Shown: positions 47,501 to 58,489 of the stretch, in pieces
Layout: each line of letters starts with the position of its first letter
Numbering within the stretch: position 1 is the first letter of the stretch
NCBI GenBank assembly: GCA_951799445.1
Contig: OX637295.1
Coordinates: 7,626,001-7,690,000, forward strand
From: Pseudisothecium myosuroides
Taxonomy: Eukaryota; Streptophyta; Bryopsida; Hypnales; Lembophyllaceae
Length of the DNA: 64,000 nt
Direction: 5' to 3'
Notes under the pieces: model-generated
Database searches by the model: none
Told to the model about the DNA's origin: nothing
The model's input: the letters and a program-made list of their open reading frames with translations, nothing else
Program-made: the position numbers and the translations under genes

Positions 47501-49250
47501 GTCCTATATTACATATTAAAAATGAAATTCATTCTTATTTTTATTGAATTAATGGCTATTAGAAGGAATAAAAGAGAGCAGTTAGAAGAAGGAAAGCTTA
47601 AATTGTTGCTTACAACCAAGATAGATAGGAATTCAAAAGTATAGGAAGTTCAACTAGCTTAAGAGAGAAGAGAGGGGTGAAGGTGTTGCAATTGTCAATG
47701 AAGGAGTTTAGTAATTGTGGGAATGACTTGATGATTTAGAAGTTTGGAAGTTAGTAATAGATAGGATTAGGTAAAATTTAAGAGATTTCCACTTGACCAT
47801 TAGGAATTAGATTAGAAAATAATTTAACTTGGATAGGGGGACAAGCATCTTGCAATTGTCAATTGTTTTCTTGCAGTTTGGAATAAGTATTTAATTCCAT
47901 TGCAAAGTCAATTATTAAAATATCAATAGTGGAATAGAATAGTATTAGAAGAAAAAGAAGGAGTAGAAAAAAAAAGAGAAGAAGTAGGAAGAATGGAAAC
48001 TTAGAATGAAGTAGAAGTTAGTTTTGAATTTCAAAACTTGTATAAAAAATTCAGAAAAAATTAGAGGTGAGCAAAAATTTAAAAGGAAACAAGATGGCGA
48101 ATGCGGATGCATTCAAGGATGTCTTTAATCACCTTGTAGATGAGGTTAATACCAAAGTAAGTTCCAAAATACCATTTTTTTCCCTTGAATGTCTTAATTA
48201 GGAACCTTAAACAATAGCTGAACTATAAGTTAGATTCAGACTATTAAAGTTAGATTTTGTTTCAAATTTAGTTTTAGAAATTTATAGAATAGGTCCTCAG
48301 GTTCCAAAAACATAAAACACTTAGAAAATAGAGTTAAAAAAAGTAAGTTATAAGTGGATGAAGTTTAGAAATTAGGTTGGACAAAAATTAGTCAATTTCT
48401 TCCCAAAAGAATAAGGATGAAAATTTACAAAGTAGAAAGAATTTAGACATCAAAAGTGAAATTAGAAGTTAAATTTGAATTAGATATTGAACATAATTAG
48501 CGGATGAAGTTCGATATACCAATTAGCAATCAAACTTCATCCATCTATAACTTCCATTAAGAAAGTGCAAACTTCAAGTGACTTAGCATTTTGGGTAGGT
48601 GAAATCAAGATCTTTAAGGAACACATCTTAGAAGTCTTAAAAATAGTGAATTAAGAGAAGTAATTTAGCGCGCCTGGCTTAAAAAAAGGTAGATGTCAAA
48701 CTAAAATCTTTGAAGATAACCAAGGAAAAATTTAGGCTTGATTAGAATCTGATAGAAGAAGCTGAGGGAAGTCTAGAACTAAATGAAACTTAAGAAAATA
48801 CTTTAAAATCCATGAGATAATGATGCATGAAGTTTAGAATAAAGAACAAATGAACTTAAGAAGATTTTGTCCATTCAAGTCCAAACGTAATATTTAGATA
48901 TTAATTTTCAACTTAAAAGTACAGAAAAAATCTCAAGTCAAAACAAGTTTAGGAGTTGGTATAAAAGGATGGATGAAGTTTAAATTGCCATTCCAAGGAC
49001 TAAACTTTATCCGGTTATAACTTTCTTTAAGAGTGTCGGATTTGAATGAATTTTATGTTTTTAGAAATGGCATGATCTGGTATTTCACTTAGAATTGATA
49101 AATTGAGATTGTAACTTCTTTCACTAAAAACTACAGTAGCATTGTTTAGTTTGGCCATTTGTTCAAAAGTTATGTTTTGTGTTATTTTTTGTTGGTTTGT
49201 CTTGTAAGTACACAACCAATAGACACTTTAAAAAGATCCATTGCTTGGAA
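47500..49250. other. Purine-rich AT DNA with one candidate orphan first exon
   Basis: The plus strand is unusually rich in A and G (many GAAG, TTAGAAG words) and shows no repeat seen elsewhere in the window. At 48094-48156 a 21-codon frame begins ATGGCGAATGCG and encodes MANADAFKDVFNHLVDEVN, ending in AAA|GTAAGT. A good start context and a strong donor suggest a first coding exon, but no matching downstream exon was found. The frame is too short to identify. Confidence 0.25.
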
Positions 49251-49549
49251 GGCACAGTGGACAATGCCTAGCCACCCAATTAGGATAAAATTCTATATGA
49301 ATACTAAAATCTAGTTGTACTCTTTTAAATACCAAGGGTGGGTATTGAAATGCTGACAGTACTTCAAAATTATTGCATAGTATTTTGGAATTCTACAATT
49401 GCATACATGCTTTGTGTATCATTGCTTTGTTTATTTGGTATTTATCAATAATAGATTTTCTTGAATTTATGGTTTATAGTGCTTCTAGAAACTCCCATTT
49501 TACTAAAAAACTCTCATTTTAATAAATGTAGTGTTCTATTCTCCGTCAC

Positions 49550-50280
49550 AATTGGAGTAATGTTGTTATCATCCGTTATAACTTTTGAAGCACAAGTCCA
49601 ATGAACATGAAATTTCTATTGGAGATGTCTAACTTGTTGGTAATCAGATGCCTCATTTTTTTAGAAATAAAAAAAATCATTTTATATTTAAAATTCAATT
49701 TTTGTTAATTTGTCACACTTTGAGATTTTGGGATTTTCACTCCGTTCTGACTTCTGAGTATCCAAATTGAATGATTTAGAGTTGAAATTATGGTGGTTTA
49801 TTTTTATATAAGGTGGGAATATGCCTACCAAGGGTCATTTAAAATTATATTATTTTATGTCTTCTAGATTCATGCAAATAGGAATCCCTTGCACAAGTGC
49901 TTTTGATCATTGAAGATGGTTTCAACTTCATCATTTGGTGAAATTTGATCACCATCAAATCCTCACAAATGGACAATTTTTAGGGGATTTTTTGTTCATA
50001 ATTTTCTAATTAATATTAATTTATACCTCATTATATCTATTTTCTATAATAATCTGTCATTTTTTTACTTAATGGTGTTTCAATACTAGCAAGTAGTCCA
50101 TAGTACTTGCAATGGTACTTTTAGCTGTCGATTTTTCCAATGAACAGTTGAGATTGTTTTGCTAAAAATTATTTTTAGTATTCTGGGTCTAAAATCTAGA
50201 TTTTGCCAAAATGCTATAGAAAACTCATTGTATTTCTTGTAATGACCCTATTTACTTAGACATTTTGCTAACTTAGAATA
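49550..50280 (+). repeat. Dispersed repeat family B, copy 4
   Basis: CGTTATAACTTTTGAAGCAC, AATGGACAATTTTTAG and the closing TTTCTTGTAATGACCC match copies at 13.5, 23.4 and 31.2 kb. The rest of the DNA to 51279 is AT-rich and shows no gene. Confidence 0.65.
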
Positions 50281-51279
50281 TCTAACCTATCTACAAGCAA
50301 AAAATTAGAGCATTTTAGATACTCTAGGCTTTTATGGACAATATATTATATTGGTATGTACTTCATCTATTATAGCTAATACTCTTTTTAGGAATTTTGA
50401 CCTAATAAACACAACAATAAGATGTAAAATAAATAAAAAACACTGTGAGTTCCAAGTGACAAATTGGGGGTTCACCTAGTGCAAAAGGATGGAAATTTTG
50501 GAACACTAGGTGCACCACATTCTGCTCTGAGTACTTGAGCTTGGCGTAGATAAGGAATTTCTACAAAGCCTAGAGTTGACTAATGGTTGCACAATTGCCT
50601 TAAATTTGTCACTTTGTTTAGTAGACATGTGTCACTCCACTAGAATTAGAATTGGAATTCAATGCGATTATTATGAGCTGGAAGTACTGACTAGTGAGAA
50701 AGTCCTGTAGACTAGGTCACGCTAGAGGTTTTGCTACTTTCCTAGCACAGACAAGTCACTAAGTCCGCCATCATCGCTTTTTCTGTGGGAATATAATTGC
50801 CCCATGGTGGTGATGCTCTTACGTAACCTTCCACCTTCCAATTGGAGATTGAAACAAGAACATTCACCAAAAATAAAATGCACTTTCAAATTTTGTACTA
50901 CTATCATAATCCATTATTAGTGTCTAAATAATATGCTTACCTTCGTGTTAAAAACTCCTCACACCGATGGAGTTTACATTTTTTTCCAATATGCCCATAC
51001 TCGAGTGTGTTAGAAGGTGATAAAATTTTCTTGATTTTTTGTGAGAGATTACTTGGATTTATTATTTTAGAAGGGACATTGTGTGATTTTGACTCTAAAA
51101 TCTTGTCTTTAAAATACTATATCTTGTGTGGAGGTTCCAAATTACATTTTAGAAACACCTTCTATTGTAAAATACAAGCTTGAACTTTGACATCTCTAAA
51201 ATTTTGTTTTTGTGTATACATTGGAAGAGTAGGCTACTTTTATATAATTTTTGGGATTATCTTTACCAAGTGAAAAGGA

Positions 51280-51528
51280 GCATTAGATGGGTTTGAGGGG
51301 GTCGGGAGGACTATTTCAGGCCCGTTCCCGACGTTGGTCCCCCCGCAGTTTCAGGGCACGATTGTTCCCGACAAAAAAATTTCAAAGAAAAAACAAAAAA
51401 CAAAAATATTTTTTTTCCGACGTGGCAGTCGCTCGGCCACGTCAGCGAGCTACTGCGGCCCTGAATTTGGCAGTTCCCACAGGCTGGGAACACACAGCCC
51501 TCCACAAGGCTGAAATCTCATCTAATGC
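51280..51528. mobile_element. GC-rich MITE, about 249 bp
   Basis: Terminal inverted repeats begin GCATTAGATGGG and end with the inverse CATCTAATGC. The interior is much more GC-rich than its surroundings and contains a GACGTGGC..GCCACGTC inverted repeat, reminiscent of the GTGGCAC..GTGCCAC core of the CACATTA-family MITEs. Stop-free frames on both strands are a by-product of composition. Confidence 0.7.
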
Positions 51529-52026
51529 ATATATGACTTTGGAATTCAAGTTCTTAGAAATCAAATGTTTCCTCTAATTTTGAAAAGAAACCAATTTTAA
51601 AGACAATGTATACAAGTTTTATAACATTGTATCATATTTTGGAAGTTTATTAGAACTAGCTTGTAAGTTTTGGAGTTTAATATTTGTTCTTTTACACAAA
51701 TGAAAAATTGGAAAATAAATAAATAAATCCACGCTACCTTGAAAGTTATTTTTGATAATTTCACCGCATTTTCTATTATTCTCGCCATCATGTCAATAGC
51801 ACAACAAAAGCCTACACATGATATCTTCCCAAAAGATGGCCTTTCAACTAGTTAAGAATTTCACACTTTCACCAATTCTCTACTATTCCCTAAATTATCC
51901 TAACAACTTCATATCCTCTTACTCATAACATCTTCTTAAAGGAAGATCTCACAACTATTGCAAGGATGTTACATAGGTTTAGGGTCTAGGGTGCTAAAAG
52001 CATGTGGAACTTCCATATCTATGCAT
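51529..52026. other. AT-rich DNA downstream of the P450
   Basis: This holds the presumed 3' flank of the minus-strand P450. No separate gene, repeat or clear minus-strand polyadenylation word was identified. Confidence 0.4.
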
Positions 52027-55000
52027 CTAGCTCTTGTACAAATGCAATGGCAACCTCGTTTTTGCCACCGCAAACAAGGGCCGTCGCATTGACAAAGTCA
52101 CTCTTGGCCTTGCCTCCTCCAACTCCAATTCTTGGGCCTCCCACTCGAATGCATGCAACAAGCTCGCCACTTGCAAATGCACCTCTACAGATGCCAATCC
52201 CATCCCAGGACATTGCCGCCTCCCCGACCCAAACGGCAACAACTCAAAATGTTGCCCTAGAAACTCCGTTGACGCATTCTTCCCTCCCTCTAGAAACCTC
52301 TCTGGAACAAATTCCAAAGGCTTCTCCCAATTGCTATTGTTGCGCCCAATGGCCCAAGCATTCACCAACAAGCACGTTTGTGCAGGGATGTCGTAGCCAA
52401 AAGCTTTGGTTGCGGCCTTGCTCTGGTGTGGAATGAGTAATGGAGCCGGAGGATGCAAGCGGAGTGTCTCTTTGACAATGGCATGGAGGTACTTGAGGTG
52501 AGGGAGGTCAAATTCTTGCACAGTGCGGTTCAAGCCAACCACGCGGTCAAGTTCTGAGGTCACCTTGGTTAGTAATGTTGGATTGTGAAGAACCTCCGCC
52601 ATGGCCCACTCGGTTGTCATTGTCGTTGTCTCTGTCCCAGTTGCTAACAAATCCTGGCAATGAAGGGATCCAACATAGGAATTCAATCATCCCGCACATG
52701 TACGTGACTTCAAGCAATTCTAAATCTAGCAATGAAGGAGTCCATCTTAGCAACTCAATCATCTCACACTTGTGTATGACTTCAAGCAATTCTAGGATTA
52801 GAGATTTTAGGGCTTGGAGTTTATGTCAAATCCTTTGCAAGAGTATATCGTTTCAAGCAATTGTAGGTTTAGGGTTTCTTTCACAACATCTCTTGAATGT
52901 GCATGATTTCAAGTAAATGTGAGTTTAGGAATTAGAATTTGTTATAGACACTCAATCATCACAAGTCTAAGTGTTCATGATTTCAAGCAACAATGGGTTC
53001 AACATTAAGTTAACTTGGAAGCAATATATAATCGACAATGGAATGGAAGGATCTAAAGGAGGGGGCCAACTACTGGCTATGGATCTTTGAAAATCTATCC
53101 TCTTTCAAGTTTCAAATGAGTAGTAAATGAAGCTCTATTGTTTGAAGCATGAAAAATAAGTGTCATTACAAATCATAAAAATTATTTTTTAATGTTTAAA
53201 TTTATTATTCACTTCTAGAATGATAATTTTTCAACTTTTAAGGATTCATTTAAGAATGTGAGTGCATTACATTGCAATTCTAAGTGAAAACACAGTAAAA
53301 ACAATTGTTTAAACAATTGACTGTTCAAGCGGTTATAATATTTAGAATAATTAAATTGTTGATGGACTTGTTAGCAATTGAAAGATGATTTCAATGTAGT
53401 TAAATACCTATTTCACGTTGAAATGAGATATCATATGAAAAAGTTATGAATCTTCAAAGTTTGACCTTTATATGTATCAAAACTTGACCTTCAACTCAAA
53501 ATAATAGTCATTATTTTGAAAGCATTAATAATAGATTTAGATTTAGAGCTCAAGATATAAAATTTTAAGTTTATATTTTTAGAGATACTTACAAAAATGG
53601 CTCCTTTGATGTGTTCCTCAGTAATTCCATTCTCTGGGAAGTCCAACTGCTCTAAGAAAATATCAAGGAGTATTTTTTGTCCTTCTTTGGAGGGCTTCCT
53701 CCTTTGATCTTCCTTGTATTCATTGATCATCTTCTTATAGAACTTGTCCATACAAACTTGAAGCTTTTGAAATTGCTTGTTCAACCCTTGAGGGTCAAAC
53801 CACTTTGGGACATTGAAGAAGTCACCGATGTAAATAGCACTGAGACAATTAGCTGATTCTTCTATAATCTCTACGAATTCCTGAATCCAACCAAAACAAA
53901 TTGCATGAATTATGGCCAAATGACAAGTATAGAGAATTCTTGACTAACTTCAAAAATGAAACTTTTGGAAACACTAGCTAATAGAGTTTAATTTCTACCC
54001 CAAAAATGTCAAAATGACCCAAAAAAGAGGTATATTTCCACCAAACTATTGGACAATCTTGAATGTTCAACCATTAATGGCTATCAAAAGTTAAAATTCG
54101 TAGTAAGGACACTTCCCCTGTTTCTATAGCTAGGTTGCGATTGAACTGATATTGACTTGAAAGAAGAGTTGGAGGAAGGAGTAAAATTGACAACAATCTT
54201 GCCATATTTGCAAATGTAGCTAAATTTTGAAAAAACATAACAAATGCTACTACCTGGACCATTTTAGTACCATGGTCTTGTTCCTCTAAACCTAGGAACC
54301 GTTTGTTGAAGACCATGCGTGATATGACATTTGTACTCATGAAGGTCACATGCGTGTTTACACGACTAGGGCCATTCTCGTTGGCTATTTTGCAAAGTAA
54401 GGATGCCATTTCTTCCATTCGTATGTATCAAGAGGATTCTAATTGCCTTGTGGACATGAGCTCTGTCACAAGGATTTTTCGCAAGTGTCGAGTTGCTGGT
54501 GTGATTTCTTGAAACACAATATTTGAATTGTCATAAGTGAATTGAATTAGTAATGATCATCAATTTTAGTGCATTGGCAAGATTCTAGGTGCCAAAAAAA
54601 TTGTGACATTCATCCATATAAAAGCTCTAAAAAGAAGTATTACACTAAAATGATATTTAATAATTGCAACACTAATTTCAAATTCTAACACAAATGTCAA
54701 CAACACTAAATGTCAAATTGAACACTATTTGATAGCTTTTGTAATTTTTAGTAGTGTTCTTGTTGACATATAGTGTACGAAAAGTCAAGAATATCCAACT
54801 AATATTAGCAACACTAAACATCAACCTAAATGCTATTTGTCAACTAAATGAGAATTAAAGTGAGTCAAATAATAGGGTCAATAGTAATAAATGTAATATA
54901 ACCGTAATTATCATTATTACTATATCTAAATTTTTGCTTCAAAATTATCAAAGTTGTAGAATTCTACAAAGTTCGTGAAATTGACACTAATGAGGACGTG

Positions 55001-55944
55001 TATCAACCTAACTAAGTAACATGTTCAACATCTAGTGGCACACTTCAAGGCAAGGTACGTTGAAAACTAGCAACTACTTACAAATGAGCTAATTTACTTT
55101 CCTCAATAGCTGATTCTCAATGACAACCCTAGGCAAATTATTGATCCACTGTTCAATGAATTTACTAATTCAAGTAAAAATGCAAGAAATGAAAGAAACA
55201 TACCAACCCATAACTACAAAATTATACAAAACTTTAGATTTTAGGCTGGTTCCCCCTAAATTTCTGCTTCAAGGAACTCTGCGAGCATCCCACAGCAGGT
55301 GCCTCAAACCAAGGGTTTTCTTTTGAACTGTAGGAGTACACCATGCAGTAAATGGAGGATGGTCCCTCCAAATTTAATCCATTGCCTCTGTGCGACAACA
55401 GTGAAGTTTGGCACCAAGGTGCCAAAGAAAAAAACCCTGCCTCGAACAGGTTCTCTTGTATTCTAACCAGGGATTATGCTCATTTCGCATATTTCCGTTC
55501 TTGCTTTACACCTTGAGGACTGCCCTCTTTCCAATTTCTGATTTCCTTACACAAAAATGGGGTGTGGGGGAAGGGAATGCACACCTGCTGGTGCAATGAT
55601 TTCGAGGGGCGGAAGGCGAAGTTGGCATCCTGGAGCTTGAGAAACTCTTTGGCCGCCTCCGCCGTGCTCGCCACGATGCAGAGCCGCTGCCGTAGCCACA
55701 CGGACATGAGCGGACCATACTGCGAAGCCAACTCCGCCAAGTTGCGGTGCGGATGCGAGCCCAACAAATGCAACGACCCCATGATGGGCAGCGCTCGAGG
55801 ACCTGGCGGCAAGTTCAAATACTTGCTGTATTGCCTTCTCCATAGCAACATGCTTCCATAGATTACCAGCAACGCCACAGCCACACCCTGCAAATATTCC
55901 TTCACAGGAGCGTCAATTTCGTACAAATCGGCGATGTCGTTCAT
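52027..55944 (-). pseudogene. Cytochrome P450, four exons, exon 2 disabled
   Basis: Read downward: exon 1 55944-55585 (120 codons: membrane anchor VAVALLVIYGSMLLW, proline hinge NLPPGPRALPIMGS), exon 2 about 54510-54254, exon 3 53880-53593 (96 codons), exon 4 52653-52027 (208 codons plus TAG). Borders of exons 1, 3 and 4 are GT..AG and in phase. Exon 4 keeps all signatures: I-helix ATGTETT, ExxR in KETLRLHPP, PERF in VPERF, and the haem loop FGSGRRQCPG. This is an A-type plant P450 of the CYP71-clan kind; substrate unknown. Exon 2 carries an in-frame TGA at 54430-54428 where an Arg (CGA) would be usual (LESS-stop-YIRMEE), and its start, expected to encode FAPYGxYWR, reads EITPATRHLRK without a usable acceptor. 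So the gene cannot give a full enzyme as read. About 10 kb separates it from the convergent terpene synthase. Confidence 0.88.
52656..52990. repeat. Minisatellite in P450 intron 3
   Basis: Units of about 70 bp contain GCAATGAAGG..TCCA, CAACTCAATCATC and GACTTCAAGCAATTCTA. Two clear units (52656-52727, 52728-52799) are followed by two or three decayed ones. The array begins right at the exon 4 acceptor, so it starts with exon-adjacent sequence. Confidence 0.75.
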
Positions 55945-55947
55945 CTG

Positions 55948-57336
55948 GCGTGGTCCTGTGCTAGAAATTGTGACACAGCTCTACAAACGAGGTCAGGTGT
56001 AGGTTTACGTTTCAAGTCGCGCGGCCTGAAAGTGCCAAAGTCGTGGAATACGCCAGTTTAACAAAATCGACTTTAAATTGGCGTGATTCTTGGAACCAGA
56101 AATTGGAACATTCTTGCACTCACAGCTTTAGAAAGTAGGACTGGTATAGGATTTTAAGTTCCAGGATGCACGTCCTGCAAAGTGGCAAAGTCTGTTGTAA
56201 ATTCAGCCAGTTTGTCGAAATTGAGGGAGATTATGCCGTATCTCTGATTCCTGGATTCCCCTGCTCCTAGTGCAAAATCATGTGGGAAACCTTGAATATC
56301 CCGTTAAGGGAAACTACAGATGATCTCCCTGTGCATCAGTTCTTGTGATTCTATTTTACAGGTTTGTACCAAATTGAGTACAAGATCTTTCCCAAAGTAC
56401 TAGCTCTTGACAAAGTGGAATGTAATTCTGAAATAACAAACTAGCTTTGACACCCCTACGTTGTTTCGTGACTCTCAACATAGTTGTAAAGATGCCCCCA
56501 ACACCCTAGGCAAAGAAATCTAGATACTCTTTTGTGCACATCTTGAGTTCATGAATCCCCAAAGCTACAAGAATGAAGAGAGTGCAGAACACCTCTCATA
56601 CTCTTTACACTGCATTCTCTCTACACATATACATGCTCTATACCTCTGATATTCCCCTAAGGAGAACGATGAATGATAATCTTCCTTTGCATTAAGGACT
56701 TCCTCAAAGTCCACGTCCCGGACATAAGTTGAGAGTGCAATTCTGAAATTACATACCAGACACCACTATTTTACATGATTCCAACATTCTTGAAGGGCAA
56801 CACAGTAAGCAAGGAATCACTAGATTCTTTTCGTGCACAATCTGGAGTACCCAATGCTGCAAGAATCTTGAATGACAAGAATCACACAGCACTATGCATT
56901 CTCTCCACACCAAAAGTTCAATTTTTGAGTTCTTTTGGGTTGACATCTACAATGGAGAGGCTAAGGGTGAATGCTACAACTGCTAAAAAATGGTTTAGGA
57001 ACACAGGAGTCTCCAGGGGTTTCAAAATACAATCAAACTTTCGTTTACAGTAGGAACTAAGGGTGAGTTCTCACAACTGCTACAAAATGGTTGTGTGCAC
57101 AGGAGATCGAGTCTCCCGGCACCGATACATATGAGAACATGAAAATAGGAACTCCCTCGTCAGTAACGCCAAGTATCCCTTAATTAAAACAGGATTTTCC
57201 AACGAACTTGCATACATCACCGATTGAGGATGCTAATGAATTTCGAGCTCGTTTCCGCAATTGATCAAACAAATTGAATTACATGGAGTCTGCACAAAAT
57301 TTAACAAGTTGAAGGAAGTTAGAAGAGCGTTGAACT
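55948..57336. other. Upstream region of the P450, with tandem duplications
   Basis: Two units of about 300-350 bp (about 56300-56635 and 56650-56930) share GATGATCT(C/T)CC..GTGCAT, AATTCTGAAAT, TCTAGAT.CTTTT.GTGCAC and GCATTCTCTC(T/C)ACAC. A smaller pair at 56955-57018 and 57054-57115 shares CTAAGGGTGA, ACAACTGCTA.AAAATGGTT and ACAGGAG. No ORF is supported; the frame at 56775-57053 lies across the duplications. Confidence 0.55.
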
Positions 57337-57339
57337 TAC

Positions 57340-57369
57340 CAAAATTAGAGTCTCAGTAGTGGAAGCCAT
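57340..57369 (-). other. Candidate ten-codon first exon
   Basis: On the minus strand, GACCATGGCTTCC opens a frame MASTTETLIL that ends at a strong donor G|GTAAGTTC. An acceptor CAG lies directly before the P450 ATG at 55944, in the same phase, so this could extend the P450 N-terminus across a 1.4-kb intron. It may equally be unrelated; the acceptor lacks a good pyrimidine tract. Confidence 0.2.
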
Positions 57370-57536
57370 GGTCGCCACCAAGTTGAAGTTGAGGATTTGA
57401 GCTCCGGTCCAGACTGTGACCAAGGCAAGTTGGTTCTTCAGACAAGCCGTCTTGAGTTTGAGTAACAGTCCAAAATATCTTGTTACTTGTTAGGGATGCT
57501 TGATTTGATTTGTTTATTATTGTTTTAGTCGCAGTG

Positions 57537-58489
57537 GTCAATAGGCCAGGTCCCTACCAGGGTGTTTTTTTTGGGCCTTATAGGGCCCAAATGCCCCAAA
57601 ATCAGTAGTGGCTGCCTCAGGATTATAGAAAAATCTGGGAAAAAAAATTAAAAAAATGCCCAAGTGCCATCTGGGACTTTTCCACGTAGTCACCATCGCA
57701 ATGAAGTGACGACGTGCCCTGAACGGCAAGGCCTGACATGGCAAAGTGATATCACCGCCGGCCATCTTGATGCTGCCAGTTCCCTCCTCTTTTTTTTCAA
57801 ATCACTTCTGCAAAGGCCAGGACGATTGTGTTTTAGGAACAGTGCAATGCCCAGCCGCTTGCCATCGCCATTGTTTGTGTTGCCCGCTTGATCGTGGATG
57901 TTTTCAGTTCAATGCCTAGTGCGGCTCAGCGTTTTCTGGATTGTTGCCTTTGTTGCCGCAGGAGTTTGAGCTCAACTGCCAAATCTCGTCCAATTTTCTT
58001 CCTTGAATGTCGAATACGTTTCACGTTTCTAGGGCTTGTTGCCTCCATAGCCTCCATCATTTGCCTTCCGCTGCCAATTGTATTCTAGGTTTCTGCTGCC
58101 AGTGCCAGGCCGTCAGTGCACAAATTTCCTTGAATGCGGCCCCTCCTGTGCAACGAAATTCATTTTCCATCAGCAAATTGTGGCGCTGCCGCCGGCGCCA
58201 GTGAACGTTGCATTCAATTGCGTTGTGCACAGTAATTTTAATTTTGAATCTGTGAGCTTGTAGGATGAAGGTGAGGCAAAATTTTGGAGTTCTCTGCAAG
58301 CTTCCATATTCTACGGAATTGGAGAGATCGGTACACTTCGAAACATGCAATTTTCTGTTTTCTTCTGCTGATGTTGCTATTGCTTGGCAACGTGAATGTG
58401 AGGTCGTTGTAGGCGCTTCCGCACTTGTCTTGCAAATTGGTTGGAGCGTGTCTTTTTTTCAGCACTTCCAATTTCTGTCAAGGCTTGGG
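57537..58489. other. 5' flank of the hAT-like gene
   Basis: GC content rises here. A patch at 57540-57600 (CCAGGTCCCTACCAGGGTG, GGGCC..GGCCC) has a hAT-end-like CAGGG word, but no inverse partner was found at the other side. Frames between 57664 and 58263 start and stop without family resemblance. A T-rich tract with CAG at 58461 could be a leader-intron acceptor. Confidence 0.35.

Noticed and set aside
51287..51577. 96-codon ORF
   Set aside because: Lies inside a GC-rich MITE and runs past its border.
52002..52436. 144-codon plus-strand ORF
   Set aside because: Antisense shadow of P450 exon 4.
58265..58489. Upstream extension of the hAT frame by 75 codons
   Set aside because: Open by chance; the added residues are hydrophobic and unlike transposase N-termini, and a possible leader acceptor lies at 58461.
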